Assembly: GCA_019752635.1 (NCBI GenBank)
Contig: JAIELX010000090.1
Span: 1-64,000 of the forward strand
DNA: 64,000 nt
Direction of reading: 5' to 3'
From: Candidatus Obscuribacterales bacterium
Lineage (GTDB): Bacteria > Cyanobacteriota > Vampirovibrionia > Obscuribacterales > Obscuribacteraceae
Shown here: one piece after another, positions 1-8,592 of the stretch
Layout of the letters: the number at the start of each line of letters is the position of its first letter
Position numbering within the stretch: the first letter of the stretch is position 1
Made by a program: the position numbers and the translations under genes
Notes under the pieces: model-generated
Databases searched by the model: none
The model's input: the letters and a program-made list of their open reading frames with translations, nothing else
What the model was told of the DNA's origin: nothing

Positions 1-339
1 AACTTCATTCATGCTCTGTTGGCAGGAGTTCTATTCTCAATCCTTGCTTGGATAGTCGAATTCCTGGCGGTGGCGGTAAGCGCATTTCTTGCAATAAGCA
101 CATTAGGAATGGCCCTGATTGTGTTGATACCGACCTGGTTGTTCGGGTTTTGGTTGCTGCCAGCAGTGGTGCTGAGAATTGTTGCAGATGTGATGCCCGC
201 GACTCTGGCGTTTACTGGTTGGATTCCGGCTATTGAGGGCGGTTTGCTAATGCTTCTCATAGGCATCCTAACGGGAGGCAACACTCATACCAGGATGACG
301 AACAACAAAAGAGGTTCAGTCACTACGATTGAAATCTAA
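1..339 (+). CDS. Membrane protein, 5' end outside the window (possible phage-holin-like family)
   Basis: The reading frame is open from base 1, so this is the C-terminal part of a longer protein, although a TTG at 19 could also serve as a start. The visible part (about 112 residues) has three strongly hydrophobic stretches, then a short charged tail ending at 339. The pattern of a TLG-type turn followed by long Leu/Val/Ile segments and a GW.PAIEGG stretch resembles small membrane proteins of the four-TM phage-holin superfamily found on many chromosomes, but this is only a resemblance. The next gene is convergent, and a hairpin lies between them. Confidence 0.5.
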   Translation, partial: NFIHALLAGVLFSILAWIVEFLAVAVSAFLAISTLGMALIVLIPTWLFGFWLLPAVVLRIVADVMPATLAFTGWIPAIEGGLLMLLIGILTGGNTHTRMTNNKRGSVTTIEI

Positions 340-381
340 CTGAGGACGACCTCAAGAAAAATGAACGGTTGCGTTCTCCGG

Positions 382-408
382 GCAAAGCTCCCTATAGAGG
401 GCTTTTGC
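382..408. terminator. Hairpin between convergent genes
   Basis: GCAAAGC and GCTTTTGC arms enclose CTC..GAG pairing with a small bulge. The hairpin sits between the end of the membrane protein gene (339) and the convergent TPR gene (486). There is no long T-run, so a bidirectional terminator is plausible but not certain. Confidence 0.4.
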
Positions 409-485
409 AGGGAGGCGCAGTCGTTTGCGTTTGGTTTCCCCGTGCGTTGCTCCAATTTTAAATCTAGTTCTCAAAAAGACTTATC

Positions 486-1286
486 TCATATGATTCCGTG
501 CTTGCTTTGAATTTGACCGCGAACCAGAGACTCTCTCAGTTCTACGATGCTCTTGTCTTTCGCCCGGTTCTTCTGAAAGTCTTGAAAAATTGAAAGGACT
601 TCTTTTAAATGCGGATGATTAGGACCTCGGTTAAACTCGACCACTTGTATCGCATGTGGATAAAGTTCAACCGCTTCCTCCAAATGATTTTTCTCCACGA
701 GTAACAACACTTTTACAAGTAGGACGTCACCATAGATAGAGGATTGGCGTCCCAGCTCGGAGCTGTCCTCAATGAAATCGATTGCCTTTTTCAGATATTG
801 CTCGCATTCCTCAAGTTTGCCGGTTTGCTCGGCAAGCACGGCGAAGTGCTTCAGTAGTTTAGCGATGAGTTCATCTGGGCAATCAGGCGCGACAGAAGCA
901 ATCTGGTAGGCCTTGCTCGCGAAGTCCAACGATAACTCGAACCGGCCGCAGCGCCAATACAACAAACTTAGTTGATGCAGGTCTTCCGCTTCATCGACGG
1001 TTGTCATAGTTTCGGACTGGTCTATGAGCACGACTTTCTGCAGGAGCGATTCAGCTTTGTCGAATTCACCCATGGCGGCTCGACATTTTGCCAGACCCAA
1101 CAATGCACCTGCGTTTAGAATCTCAGGTAAAGAAGAGTTCTCTATGATTGACAACGCCAGCTGATAGTGCTTGGCTGACTGAGCGAATGACCCGTTCTCG
1201 TATGCCATTCGTGCAACTGCTAACCTGGCTGATAGAGCCTTCAGTACGCCGTTTTTGTTTGACTCAACGCCTGCCGTAAAAAACAC
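486..1286 (-). CDS. TPR-repeat protein, cytoplasmic
   Basis: This 266-residue protein has no signal peptide. It contains degenerate tetratricopeptide repeats: A..Y..G.F..A..HY..AL near residues 25-50, then GLAKCRAAMGEFDKAE, LLYWRCGRFELSLDFA and LAEQTGKLEECEQYLKKA. It ends in a kinesin-light-chain-like GPNHPHLKEVL. TPRs form helical scaffolds for protein binding; no catalytic domain is visible. The start is GTG at 1286, with a GAGGG ribosome site seven bases upstream. It borders the stress island, and a weak variant of the island motif (TCATCACTAAGGACG) lies upstream. Its partner is unknown. Confidence 0.8.
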   Translation of the reverse strand: MFFTAGVESNKNGVLKALSARLAVARMAYENGSFAQSAKHYQLALSIIENSSLPEILNAGALLGLAKCRAAMGEFDKAESLLQKVVLIDQSETMTTVDEAEDLHQLSLLYWRCGRFELSLDFASKAYQIASVAPDCPDELIAKLLKHFAVLAEQTGKLEECEQYLKKAIDFIEDSSELGRQSSIYGDVLLVKVLLLVEKNHLEEAVELYPHAIQVVEFNRGPNHPHLKEVLSIFQDFQKNRAKDKSIVELRESLVRGQIQSKHGII

Positions 1287-1417
1287 AATTACGCCCTCGG
1301 TTCAGTAAGGTTCCAATCTTCTGTAATTCTGTGTGTAGCACTTTCCAAAATCATCATCACTAAGGACGAGTTTGTAATGATCGAACCGCTCTCAACAAAT
1401 GCGTCCGGCCGGTCACA

Positions 1418-1981
1418 TCAGACTTCACTCCTTGTGTCGTTCATAAGGTCGATTGCGATTAGTTGACCACCGGGCGCTCGCGTGTCTATGCCTTCGGCAA
1501 TCGTAATTAGGTGCTTGTCCGTATGGCTCAGGAAATGATGGATCAGCGGTCTGATTTCACGATGTCTGTCGCTAGTGAATTGGGTGAATCGAATTAAGTC
1601 AATAGCAATGATGCCTGCACATTCATCAACCGCATTTAGAGCTTCCTGGAGACCTCGCCCTGGTGAACCGTGGTCATGGAACACGCGCACGACTTTGAAA
1701 CCATGTTCATTGCAATAGTTCTCGATCGCTACCAGTTGGCTATTCATAGTGTCGTCATCACCAAACGTTCTCACGTAAGCGATTAAGCCACCCTTGCGCG
1801 CCGACCGACTTAGCTTGTTGCGGAGCCACGGGTTGAACAGGGCATTGCAGTGCTGGAAGTTGATTGGCGGATCGCATTCGCAGCTGTTGGGAACCTCGGA
1901 CATGTGACCGTTTACTGTATGCTCCGGTTTGTAGCCGCAGTCTCCACTTCGTAGTGATTCGTTTGCTTCCGATTTTGACAT
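1418..1981 (-). CDS. Orphan resolvase-like (serine recombinase N-terminal) domain, catalytic Ser missing
   Basis: Residues 66-185 of this 187-residue protein have the fold signature of the serine recombinase catalytic domain: IAYVR at the first strand, a QL.AIENYC helix, DHGSPGRGL, and IIAIDLIRF matching the conserved D-R-L-x-R region. The YxRxS nucleophile position is Phe73 (Y-V-R-T-F) and one of the two DR-region arginines is lost, so recombination is unlikely. No C-terminal helix-turn-helix follows, and the first 60 residues are Cys/His-containing and unrecognised. The ATG start has a GAGGAG site seven bases upstream. Its position in the stress island, downstream of a TCATCC-type site, suggests a non-recombinase role, but none is known. 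Confidence 0.6.
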   Translation of the reverse strand: MSKSEANESLRSGDCGYKPEHTVNGHMSEVPNSCECDPPINFQHCNALFNPWLRNKLSRSARKGGLIAYVRTFGDDDTMNSQLVAIENYCNEHGFKVVRVFHDHGSPGRGLQEALNAVDECAGIIAIDLIRFTQFTSDRHREIRPLIHHFLSHTDKHLITIAEGIDTRAPGGQLIAIDLMNDTRSEV

Positions 1982-2034
1982 TGGTCTTCTCCTCTATCAT
2001 ATACGAACACTACATGAGCCAGGGGGGGCGGCCT

Positions 2035-2085
2035 TCGCCCGGAGTGGCGATCAAGTATCAATCTCACGGATGATCTTTCATTACG
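2035..2085. promoter_or_regulatory. Hairpin plus TCATCC-type site upstream of the resolvase-like gene
   Basis: TCGCC-N6-GGCGA (2035-2050) is followed exactly 17 bases later by GGATGA (2068-2073) and then ATTACG (2080-2085). The same arrangement and the same 17-base spacing recur at 11971-12018. Function is inferred from recurrence only. Confidence 0.5.
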
Positions 2086-2158
2086 ATGATTGGAGCCGTA
2101 ATGGAAACTCAATGAAGTCCTAAATCTAGTGTCCGCGAGGATTGCTCCGGCGACCTTC

Positions 2159-2737
2159 TTAGTGTCTTGTTTGCTGGAAGTCCGCAAATAGCTTCTTAAG
2201 ATTGCCTCGCTCGTCGGCGTCGACTCGTCGAAATGGTTTGATACGCTGTTCGATGCAGTAACTTTTCGACGCTTTCAACGGGCGGCCGCTAACATCATAA
2301 TCGACGACCAGGAAACTAACCTCAATGAGGTTCTTGCCTGCAGGTCTGTATGTTGTCGTTGTTTCCTCCACGAACACCGCTGCAAGCTCGAGAGTTTTTT
2401 TATCACGCTGAGATATGGTAGCGTGCGTCTGCGTAATCACTTCATCGGGTTTGTTGCTGAGCAATCGTATATCTTCAATAAGCTGTCGTTCGAGGTAGCG
2501 TGGTGTTTCGATGCTGCGAACGTAAGGGCAGCCCAAATAGTGCCAGACTTGTCCACTGCTGTCAGTTTGGCTGCCAATGGTGCTGCGGCGATTGATTGCA
2601 ACTTTAATGGGGTCGAGAATAGTGATTTTATGCTCTCTGTAATCATAGGCGCGCACAATCAGCTGTGACTGTGCGTGCCATGTGCCACTAAGCCACGCAG
2701 GTACAGGCATCCACGTTGGTCCGGGGCGTTCATTCAC
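2159..2737 (-). CDS. Hypothetical protein, uncertain start
   Basis: A 192-residue reading frame with a GTG start at 2737. It is not recognised. It begins with a short WMPVPAWLSGTW stretch typical of the mature start of small secreted beta-rich proteins, followed by alternating beta-like segments, but no signal peptide is present in frame. The frame stays open upstream to about 2808 without an ATG. The only Shine-Dalgarno-like string (AAGGAGG-like) lies inside the hairpin at 2747-2776, too far from the GTG. The N-terminus, possibly including a lost signal peptide, is therefore doubtful, and the gene may be truncated. A TCATCC-type site lies upstream (2837-2842). Confidence 0.5.
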   Translation of the reverse strand: MNERPGPTWMPVPAWLSGTWHAQSQLIVRAYDYREHKITILDPIKVAINRRSTIGSQTDSSGQVWHYLGCPYVRSIETPRYLERQLIEDIRLLSNKPDEVITQTHATISQRDKKTLELAAVFVEETTTTYRPAGKNLIEVSFLVVDYDVSGRPLKASKSYCIEQRIKPFRRVDADERGNLKKLFADFQQTRH

Positions 2738-2746
2738 CAGGTCGGC

Positions 2747-2776
2747 AGGAAAGAGCCCTCCGGGTGGCTCCTTCCT
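2747..2776. terminator. Strong hairpin, terminator-like
   Basis: AGGAAAGAGCC (2747-2757) pairs with GGCTCCTTCCT (2766-2776): 11 base pairs with one G-U and an 8-base loop. T-rich sequence follows on the plus strand. It lies downstream of the PEP synthase operon on the minus strand and directly upstream of the 2159-2737 gene, so it may end the operon's transcription; it has no T-tract in that direction. Confidence 0.45.
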
Positions 2777-2836
2777 TTGGGTTTCTCTTTGTGTTATTAG
2801 CTTACGACTTTAGGCTCCCTTTTGCCTCCGCCTTGC

Positions 2837-2842
2837 GGATGA
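2837..2842 (-). promoter_or_regulatory. TCATCC-type island motif
   Basis: On the minus strand this reads TCATCCGCAAGG. It lies between the PEP synthase operon end and the 2159-2737 gene, and is one of 11 copies in the island's intergenic DNA. Confidence 0.4.
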
Positions 2843-2863
2843 TCTTGTGTCGCGGTGCAATAG

Positions 2864-3358
2864 CTACGGCTTTACTCTAAACACTATTCTGGCGATGGGA
2901 TGATCCCATCTTGCATCAACTTCACAGTCAAAACCGAGGGGCTCGCAAAATCGTTGCATTGAATCCTTCATGAGTAGAAGAAATTTTTCCTTTGTCTCGT
3001 TGGTGAGTTCCAGCTTCGTCTTCATGCTGTCCCAGTTCGGTATGTCATCATAGCTAATTGATGCTTCTTTCTCATTGCCGGAAACTGAGACGTTTGCACC
3101 GCCAAGGTTCGCTGTTAACTCGCCCAGATAGTTGACCAGGTCGAGTGGGGTTTCGACGTTAGAGGCGCGCATGTTCTCAAGTCGTTCCGCGAAGAAACAG
3201 TCTTGGATCTTTTTGAGTTCTTCGGGTTTATCTTTCAAAGTCTGCCACATGGCAATTTTGTAGCTTCCTATGAGACTGTTTGTTTCTCTGCGGATCTTTT
3301 CGACTGACCATGTTGGTTCAATTTTTACACGCAAGTTTTTCATGGTGCGGACCTTCAT
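2864..3358 (-). CDS. Hypothetical protein co-translated with PEP synthase
   Basis: A 164-residue soluble alpha/beta protein that I do not recognise. Its ATG overlaps the TAA stop of the PEP synthase gene by one base, so the two are almost certainly translationally coupled. A second in-frame Met lies at residue 6. It is rich in Lys/Glu, with a W-containing segment (NWDSMKTKLEL) and a C-terminal FDCEVDARWDHPIARIVFRV strand region. The coupling suggests a role linked to PEP synthase, for instance regulation or stability. It is too short to be the usual PEP synthase regulatory kinase/phosphorylase, and no P-loop is visible. Function is unknown. Confidence 0.7.
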   Translation of the reverse strand: MKVRTMKNLRVKIEPTWSVEKIRRETNSLIGSYKIAMWQTLKDKPEELKKIQDCFFAERLENMRASNVETPLDLVNYLGELTANLGGANVSVSGNEKEASISYDDIPNWDSMKTKLELTNETKEKFLLLMKDSMQRFCEPLGFDCEVDARWDHPIARIVFRVKP

Positions 3359-5829
3359 TACACTGATTTGAGGAGGTTGTGAAAATTGTGAATCCCGGTG
3401 TACTCGCGGCTGCTCGCGGAGCTGTTCTGCTCTGCTTGCGCCACCAGCATTATGGTCTTAAGTACGGCATCTTCGTTTAATGAAATGCTGTCAATACCCT
3501 GACTAATCAGGAACTTTACCACTTCTGGAAAATCGCTCGGTGCCTGACCGCAGATTCCTATCTTACGTCCGGCTTTCTTTGCTCCTGCAATGGCCATGGC
3601 AATGGCTCTAAGCACCGCCGGGTTGCGCTCATCGAATGACGGTCCAAGGACTTCGGAATCGCGATCAACCCCAAGAACTAATTGGGTCAAGTCGTTGGAG
3701 CCGATGGAGAAGCCGTCGAAGATTTGTGCGAATTCGTCAATCAAGAATACATTGGAGGGAATCTCGCACATCACATACACTTCCAGTCCGTCTTTACCCT
3801 GCTTTAGACCGTTGGCGGCCATTGACTCCAAAACGGCGCGCCCTTCTTCCGGTGTGCGGCAGAATGGAATCATAAGTTTGATGTTCGTAAAGCCCATGGT
3901 CGAGCGCGCACGATGAAGCGCTTTGCATTCCAGAGCAAAGGCGTCCTTGTAGGACTCATGAAGATAACGCGATGCTCCGCGAAAACCGATCATGGGATTT
4001 TCTTCTTGTGGCTCGAAGAGGTTGCCTCCTAGCAAGTGAGCATATTCGTTCGTCTTAAAATCAGAAAGCCGAACTATTACAGGTCGAGGATAGAACGCCG
4101 CAGCAATGGTGGCGACTCCTTCCGATAACTTAGAGACGAAAAACTCCTCCGGAGACTCGAATCCTTTCACCATCCTGTCTATGTCGCGCTTCAGCGCTTG
4201 GTCACTGATCCGGGAATATCGACATAGTGCAAGTGGATGGATCTTAACTTCATTTGCGATGATGAATTCTTCTCGCGCTAATCCAACGCCATTGGTTGGT
4301 AATGCCGCCACGCTGAATGCGTGTTCTGGATTGCCGACATTTACCAGAATGTCTGTTCTTGTTTGCGGGAGGTTTTCGAGATCCATCGTTTTTCTCTCGA
4401 AAGGCAACTGGTTCTCATAAACTTTGCCTGTGGAGCCTTCGGCACAAGACACTGTTACCGCCTGTCCATTGCGAAGTACTTGCGTGGCTTCCCTGGTTCC
4501 GACAACGCACGGGACGCCTAATTCGCGACTGATGATTGCCGCGTGGCATGTTCTGCCGCCACGATTGGTAATGATTGCGGCGGCCTTTTTCATGACCGGT
4601 TCCCAATCGGGATCGGTCATTTCTGCTACCAGTACTTCACCTTCCTGGAACGTGTTTAGCATTGAAACATCGTTTATTACTCGTACTTGACCGGTGCCTA
4701 TTCGTTCCCCGATCGAGCGTCCTCTAACAAGCTCTTTGCCGGCTTGCTTCAGCGTCCAAATCTCGATTCTTGATTCGTTCTGTCTAGAACACACTGTCTC
4801 GGGCCGAGCTTGCACAATGTACAACAATCCGTCGTGTCCATCCTTTGCCCACTCAATGTCCATGGGGACATCCTGCCCCGCCCTTTTCGAGTAATAGTTC
4901 TCAATTAGACATGCCCACTTCGCAAGTTCAACCACTTCCTCGTCGGTTATCGAAGCCATACATTGCTGATCGGCGGAGACCGGAATGTTCTTCGTCGTGC
5001 GGGTGCCGTGGCTATCATAAATGAGGCGTTGTTGCTTGGAGCCAATCTTGCGACGAAGGACCGGAAAGTTTTTTATGTCCGCTTTGGGCTTGAATACGAG
5101 AAACTCATCGGGATCAACTCTGCCTCCAACAACGTTTTCTCCGAGACCCCATGAGGCAGTAACAAGAACTACGTTGCGAAATCCGCTTTCCGGATCAAGG
5201 GTAAAGATGACTCCGGAGCTTGCAAGGTCGGAGCGCACCATTTTTTGAACTCCAATGGAAAGTCTCACCGCATCGTGATCAAATCCTTTATCAATGCGGT
5301 AAGCAATTGCACGTTCCGTAAACAGTGAAGCGAAGCAGTTTAAGCAAGCCTCAAGCAATGCATCCGTTCCGCGCACATTGAGAAAGGTCTCTTGCTGACC
5401 GGCAAAGGAAGCATCGGGAAGGTCTTCCGCGGTGGCACTTGATCTAACCGCAACATCTATGTTTGCTCCGCAGATGGATTCAAGTTTGCGATATGCCTCA
5501 CGAATCTGATTTGACAACTCGTTCGGCAGTCCGTTTCGCTTAATGGTGGCTCGTGCTTCTCGAGCTCGAGTGGAAAGGTCATTCATGTCTTCTTTGTTAA
5601 GACCGGACATTAACCTGACGAGATCTTCTTGCGCTTTTGCATGGGCGATAAGTGCCGTATATGCGTCTGCTGTTATTACAAACCCTTCGGGGATTCTAAT
5701 TCCTTGAGGCTTGAGCTGTCTGCACATCTCTCCGAGCGAGGCGTTTTTGCCGCCGACAATCGCAATGTCTTCCATTCCGACCGTGTCGAACATGCGAATT
5801 ACGTTCCTGGAATTTTCTTTCGATGACAT
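3358..5829 (-). CDS. ppsA: Phosphoenolpyruvate synthase (pyruvate, water dikinase)
   Basis: The enzyme converts pyruvate, ATP and water to PEP, AMP and phosphate for gluconeogenesis. The 823-residue protein has all three domains: an N-terminal ATP-grasp part with GGKNASLGEM near residue 26 and RSSATAEDLPDASFAGQQ near 130; the phosphohistidine swivel motif GGRTCHAAIISREL with His at about 429; and the C-terminal PEP/pyruvate barrel with the catalytic Cys in GICGQAPSD at about 760. The ATG at 5829 is preferred over an upstream TTG because AGGA lies six bases before it. It follows a UspA gene by about 40 bases and overlaps the 164-residue gene, so the three form an operon. In this island it may serve metabolic reprogramming under energy or oxygen limitation (inference). 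Confidence 0.95.
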   Translation of the reverse strand: MSSKENSRNVIRMFDTVGMEDIAIVGGKNASLGEMCRQLKPQGIRIPEGFVITADAYTALIAHAKAQEDLVRLMSGLNKEDMNDLSTRAREARATIKRNGLPNELSNQIREAYRKLESICGANIDVAVRSSATAEDLPDASFAGQQETFLNVRGTDALLEACLNCFASLFTERAIAYRIDKGFDHDAVRLSIGVQKMVRSDLASSGVIFTLDPESGFRNVVLVTASWGLGENVVGGRVDPDEFLVFKPKADIKNFPVLRRKIGSKQQRLIYDSHGTRTTKNIPVSADQQCMASITDEEVVELAKWACLIENYYSKRAGQDVPMDIEWAKDGHDGLLYIVQARPETVCSRQNESRIEIWTLKQAGKELVRGRSIGERIGTGQVRVINDVSMLNTFQEGEVLVAEMTDPDWEPVMKKAAAIITNRGGRTCHAAIISRELGVPCVVGTREATQVLRNGQAVTVSCAEGSTGKVYENQLPFERKTMDLENLPQTRTDILVNVGNPEHAFSVAALPTNGVGLAREEFIIANEVKIHPLALCRYSRISDQALKRDIDRMVKGFESPEEFFVSKLSEGVATIAAAFYPRPVIVRLSDFKTNEYAHLLGGNLFEPQEENPMIGFRGASRYLHESYKDAFALECKALHRARSTMGFTNIKLMIPFCRTPEEGRAVLESMAANGLKQGKDGLEVYVMCEIPSNVFLIDEFAQIFDGFSIGSNDLTQLVLGVDRDSEVLGPSFDERNPAVLRAIAMAIAGAKKAGRKIGICGQAPSDFPEVVKFLISQGIDSISLNEDAVLKTIMLVAQAEQNSSASSREYTGIHNFHNLLKSV

Positions 5830-5868
5830 GACTGATCCTGTGTTATTTGACAAGGGCTCGTGTACAAA

Positions 5869-6363
5869 TTAGACGGTGGCGTTCTCTTTCGCATGGTGTT
5901 CTTTGCGTCGTTTTTGTCCTGGCACTGCTCGAACAACCTCAACACTGCAGCCGGCTCGTTCGCATACCGCGCGTGATACGCTGCCGATAAAACCATGAGG
6001 GCACAAATCTCTTCCGTGTGCTCCTATCACTATCTTCGAAGCCGTCCAATCAATGGCTGATTTGAGAATCTGTGCGGATGGTTTACCGCGACGAATATCA
6101 AAATGAACAATGGATGACGGGATTAAGCGGAGTTTCTCGGCTGCCGCAAGGCAGAGCTTATGAGCTGATTCCATACGCCGCTTATCAATCTCTTCTAAAG
6201 TAGTGGTGAACTCGTACTCTTCAAGAGCCTCATATTCATTAGCAACAGGTTCGACAACATTGAGAACGCGAAACTCAGTATCTTTTGGCCAGTGTCTCGT
6301 TCTGACCGCGTCGATCACATGTTTTGAATAAGGAGAATCGTCAATCGCTACCAGAATCTTCAT
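5869..6363 (-). CDS. Universal stress protein, UspA family, ATP-binding type
   Basis: This 164-residue single-domain protein starts with the typical MKILVAIDDSPYSK strand and loop. It ends with the nucleotide-binding signature G-x2-G-x9-G-S (GAHGRDLCPHGFIGSVS), which marks the ATP-binding class. A basic, His/Lys-rich tail follows (GQKRRKEHH). It is the first gene of a probable operon with ppsA and the 164-residue gene. A TCATCC-type site lies 84-89 bases upstream of its start. Usp proteins act as dimers in stress and growth-arrest survival. Confidence 0.92.
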   Translation of the reverse strand: MKILVAIDDSPYSKHVIDAVRTRHWPKDTEFRVLNVVEPVANEYEALEEYEFTTTLEEIDKRRMESAHKLCLAAAEKLRLIPSSIVHFDIRRGKPSAQILKSAIDWTASKIVIGAHGRDLCPHGFIGSVSRAVCERAGCSVEVVRAVPGQKRRKEHHAKENATV

Positions 6364-6446
6364 ACGTTGGCCTCAAATTAGTGCTTACGCTAATTTGACA
6401 CGATAGAGACTCCTTCGCCTCCGTCGTTGTGCTTAGAACGAAAAAT

Positions 6447-6452
6447 TCATCC
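6447..6452 (+). promoter_or_regulatory. TCATCC-type island motif upstream of usp-ppsA
   Basis: TCATCCTTCCGG lies in the 156-base gap between the usp-ppsA operon and the end of the MBL-fold gene, about 84 bases from the usp start codon. It is one of the 11 recurrent sites. Confidence 0.45.
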
Positions 6453-6519
6453 TTCCGGTGTAATTAATTATCTCGGTCAACACATCGTTCGCCCCGGCGT
6501 GGGCAAGCTGGCAGCATGC

Positions 6520-7914
6520 TCATATTGATATTCTTTCGCCCAAGTGCGGAGCTGCAGCTTCCAGTGCGAACTCATCGGCAAGTTTCTTCGAAAGGCAAGC
6601 TATCGGATTGTTCTCACCGTGACACAAGTAAAGCTGTGCTTTCTGTTGCGCCATCGGCCGAATCCACCGTAGTAAATCCGATTGTCCAGCGTGAGCGCTA
6701 AATCCGCCTAATGATTTAATCGTTGCATTGACAGGAATCAGTTTGCCGTGAATCTTGACCTCTTCGGCGCCCTCCAGCAACATTCGTCCCAGCGTACCCT
6801 TGGGTTGAAAACCGACGATGAGAACAACCGTTTTGTGATTACCCAGATTGTGTCGTAAGTGGTGCAATATCCTGCCCGCGTTGCACATACCTGCACCGGC
6901 CAGTATGAGGCAAGGCCCCTCGATACTATTGAGAGCCATTGATTCATCTGCTGTGGCGCACGGAACCAGTCCATGAAGGCTTCTCTTCAGTTCTCCCGAT
7001 TGGCTCAATCGGCTGGCTTCTTCATCCATGAGCGCGACGTGCTTGAGGTACAGTTCCGTGGCTGCGATAGCCATGGGACTGTCGAGATATATGGGAAAGT
7101 GTGGCACCTTCTTCTGACGAAACATCTGCGAAAGATGATAGAGCACCTGCTGCGCACGCCCAACCGCAAATGTAGGTATAAGGATCTTGCCTTTACTGGC
7201 GATTGCCGATTCGATTAAGTGTTCGAATTCCTCGATGGTCGCTGCAAGTGAGCGGTGATCGCGATCGCCGTAAGTAGATTCCATAAATACGACATCGGCG
7301 GTCTCGATGTATGCGGGATCACGCAAGATGGGAATGTTCCACTGGCCCAGATCGCCGGAAAAGACAACTGTCTTTTTTTGCGTTGACTCGGAGTATTCGA
7401 ATATTATGCTCGCCGAACCCAATATGTGTCCGGCTTCAACGAAGCGAACCGAAAGATCCGGCAGCAACTCCCTAGTCTGATCGTATTCAACTGGTTGGAA
7501 TAGTGTACAAACTCTTTCGACGTCGGCCAACGTGAACAGCGGTTCTACAGGAGCTTCGCCCATTCGTGTTCTTTTGGCTGTTTCGCGTCTGGCATCGTCG
7601 CTTTGGATCTTGGCAGCGTCGCGTAAAATTAGTTTGCTGATATCGATGGTTCCTTGCGTGGCATAAACCGGACCCCTGAATCCGGACTTGTAGAGCATAG
7701 GCAGTCTCCCGCAGTGGTCCAGGTGACCATGCGTCAGAAACACGGCGTCCAGGCGTTTGCTCTGGAGACTGGGAGGGATGGAGTTTAGCCGCTCCAATCG
7801 TCGCGGGCCTTGAAAAAGTCCGCAATCAACTAGAAAACGCGATGGTTCTATCTCGACCAAATAGCAAGATCCGGTTACCTCGTGCGCGGCACCAAAGAGT
7901 GTTACATCAGCCAA
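6520..7914 (-). CDS. MBL-fold beta-CASP ribonuclease-like protein (CPSF/YSH1 family)
   Basis: The 464-residue protein starts with the metallo-beta-lactamase core and has the zinc motif THGHLDHCGRLP near residue 60. Further metal-ligand regions are EAGHILGSASI, FSGDLG and ESTYGDRDH. The beta-CASP cap lies at about 210-340 (TFAVGRAQQVLYHL) and the C-terminal RMMBL part has GGFSAHAGQSDLL. Relatives process or degrade RNA, and bacterial members of this type are often encoded in stress islands next to Usp genes. It is divergent from the next usp gene, and the palindromic island site lies between them. RNA turnover during growth arrest is a reasonable inference. Confidence 0.88.
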   Translation of the reverse strand: MADVTLFGAAHEVTGSCYLVEIEPSRFLVDCGLFQGPRRLERLNSIPPSLQSKRLDAVFLTHGHLDHCGRLPMLYKSGFRGPVYATQGTIDISKLILRDAAKIQSDDARRETAKRTRMGEAPVEPLFTLADVERVCTLFQPVEYDQTRELLPDLSVRFVEAGHILGSASIIFEYSESTQKKTVVFSGDLGQWNIPILRDPAYIETADVVFMESTYGDRDHRSLAATIEEFEHLIESAIASKGKILIPTFAVGRAQQVLYHLSQMFRQKKVPHFPIYLDSPMAIAATELYLKHVALMDEEASRLSQSGELKRSLHGLVPCATADESMALNSIEGPCLILAGAGMCNAGRILHHLRHNLGNHKTVVLIVGFQPKGTLGRMLLEGAEEVKIHGKLIPVNATIKSLGGFSAHAGQSDLLRWIRPMAQQKAQLYLCHGENNPIACLSKKLADEFALEAAAPHLGERISI

Positions 7915-7969
7915 AACAAATCCTCGAGGGGAACTTCAGGCAGTATATGACTTGCTTTGCCTTATCGGC

Positions 7970-7988
7970 ATTCATCCAAAGGATGAGT
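7970..7988. promoter_or_regulatory. Palindromic form of the island motif between divergent promoters
   Basis: ATTCATCC-AAA-GGATGAGT is a near-perfect palindrome with TCATCC at 7972-7977 and GGATGA at 7981-7986. It lies 56 bases before the MBL-fold gene start and about 98 before the usp start on the other strand. This is the best full site among the 11 copies. Confidence 0.55.
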
Positions 7989-8085
7989 GATCGAGAATCA
8001 GCCGGAAATGAACCTGGAGACTGATGTTCCTATCTTTGCATTATTCTATCGTACTGTTACGGTTCATTTTTGAGGGGGTAATGTT

Positions 8086-8583
8086 TTGAAGGTTTTACTT
8101 GCAGTCGATGGATCCCGTTATAGTGAATTGGCCGTTAAGTCTGTTCTGGACAGAACCTGGCCTCCTGATACGAAGTTCGACATCCTTAGTGTTGTGGAAC
8201 CGATCTTGCAACTAGGCGATCCCGCTTTGGCACTGTATGAAGCCCGTGCACAGGATGACCTGCGCGACGAAGCCTACATCTTGGTGGCGTCTGTCGCTAA
8301 TCGCATCACCGATAAGTTTGAAGACGTTACCGTTTCGACAACGGTTCGTGATGGTTCAGCGGCTACGGTAATTCTGCAGATCATTGAGGAATGGAATCCC
8401 GACCTCATTGTTATGGGCTCGCATGGACGCCAGGGATTCAAGAAGTTCCTACTAGGTAGTGTCTCAGAGTCCATAGTCAAAAATGCGCCCTGCTCTGTTG
8501 AAATTGTCAAAGCCGGAGCACACGCATCCGTAGATATGGGACCTGCACAGAACAGGGAAGCGCTAACGAAGTCCCAATCCTAG
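8086..8583 (+). CDS. Universal stress protein, UspA family, ATP-binding type
   Basis: A 165-residue Usp with the N-terminal KVLLAVDGSRYSE and the intact ATP signature GSHGRQGFKKFLLGSVS near residues 110-126. The start is TTG at 8086: GAGGGGG (8072-8078) lies seven bases before it, while the nearby ATG at 8081 runs into a stop after two codons. It is the first gene of a run usp-TPR-usp-ftsH with gaps or overlaps under 30 bases, so FtsH is probably co-expressed with the stress proteins. Confidence 0.92.
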   Translation: MKVLLAVDGSRYSELAVKSVLDRTWPPDTKFDILSVVEPILQLGDPALALYEARAQDDLRDEAYILVASVANRITDKFEDVTVSTTVRDGSAATVILQIIEEWNPDLIVMGSHGRQGFKKFLLGSVSESIVKNAPCSVEIVKAGAHASVDMGPAQNREALTKSQS

Positions 8584-8592
8584 GAAAACGCC

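Noticed and set aside
1418..1981. Active mobile element with resolvase
   Set aside because: The nucleophile Ser and DNA-binding domain are missing, and no inverted repeats or transposase are nearby.
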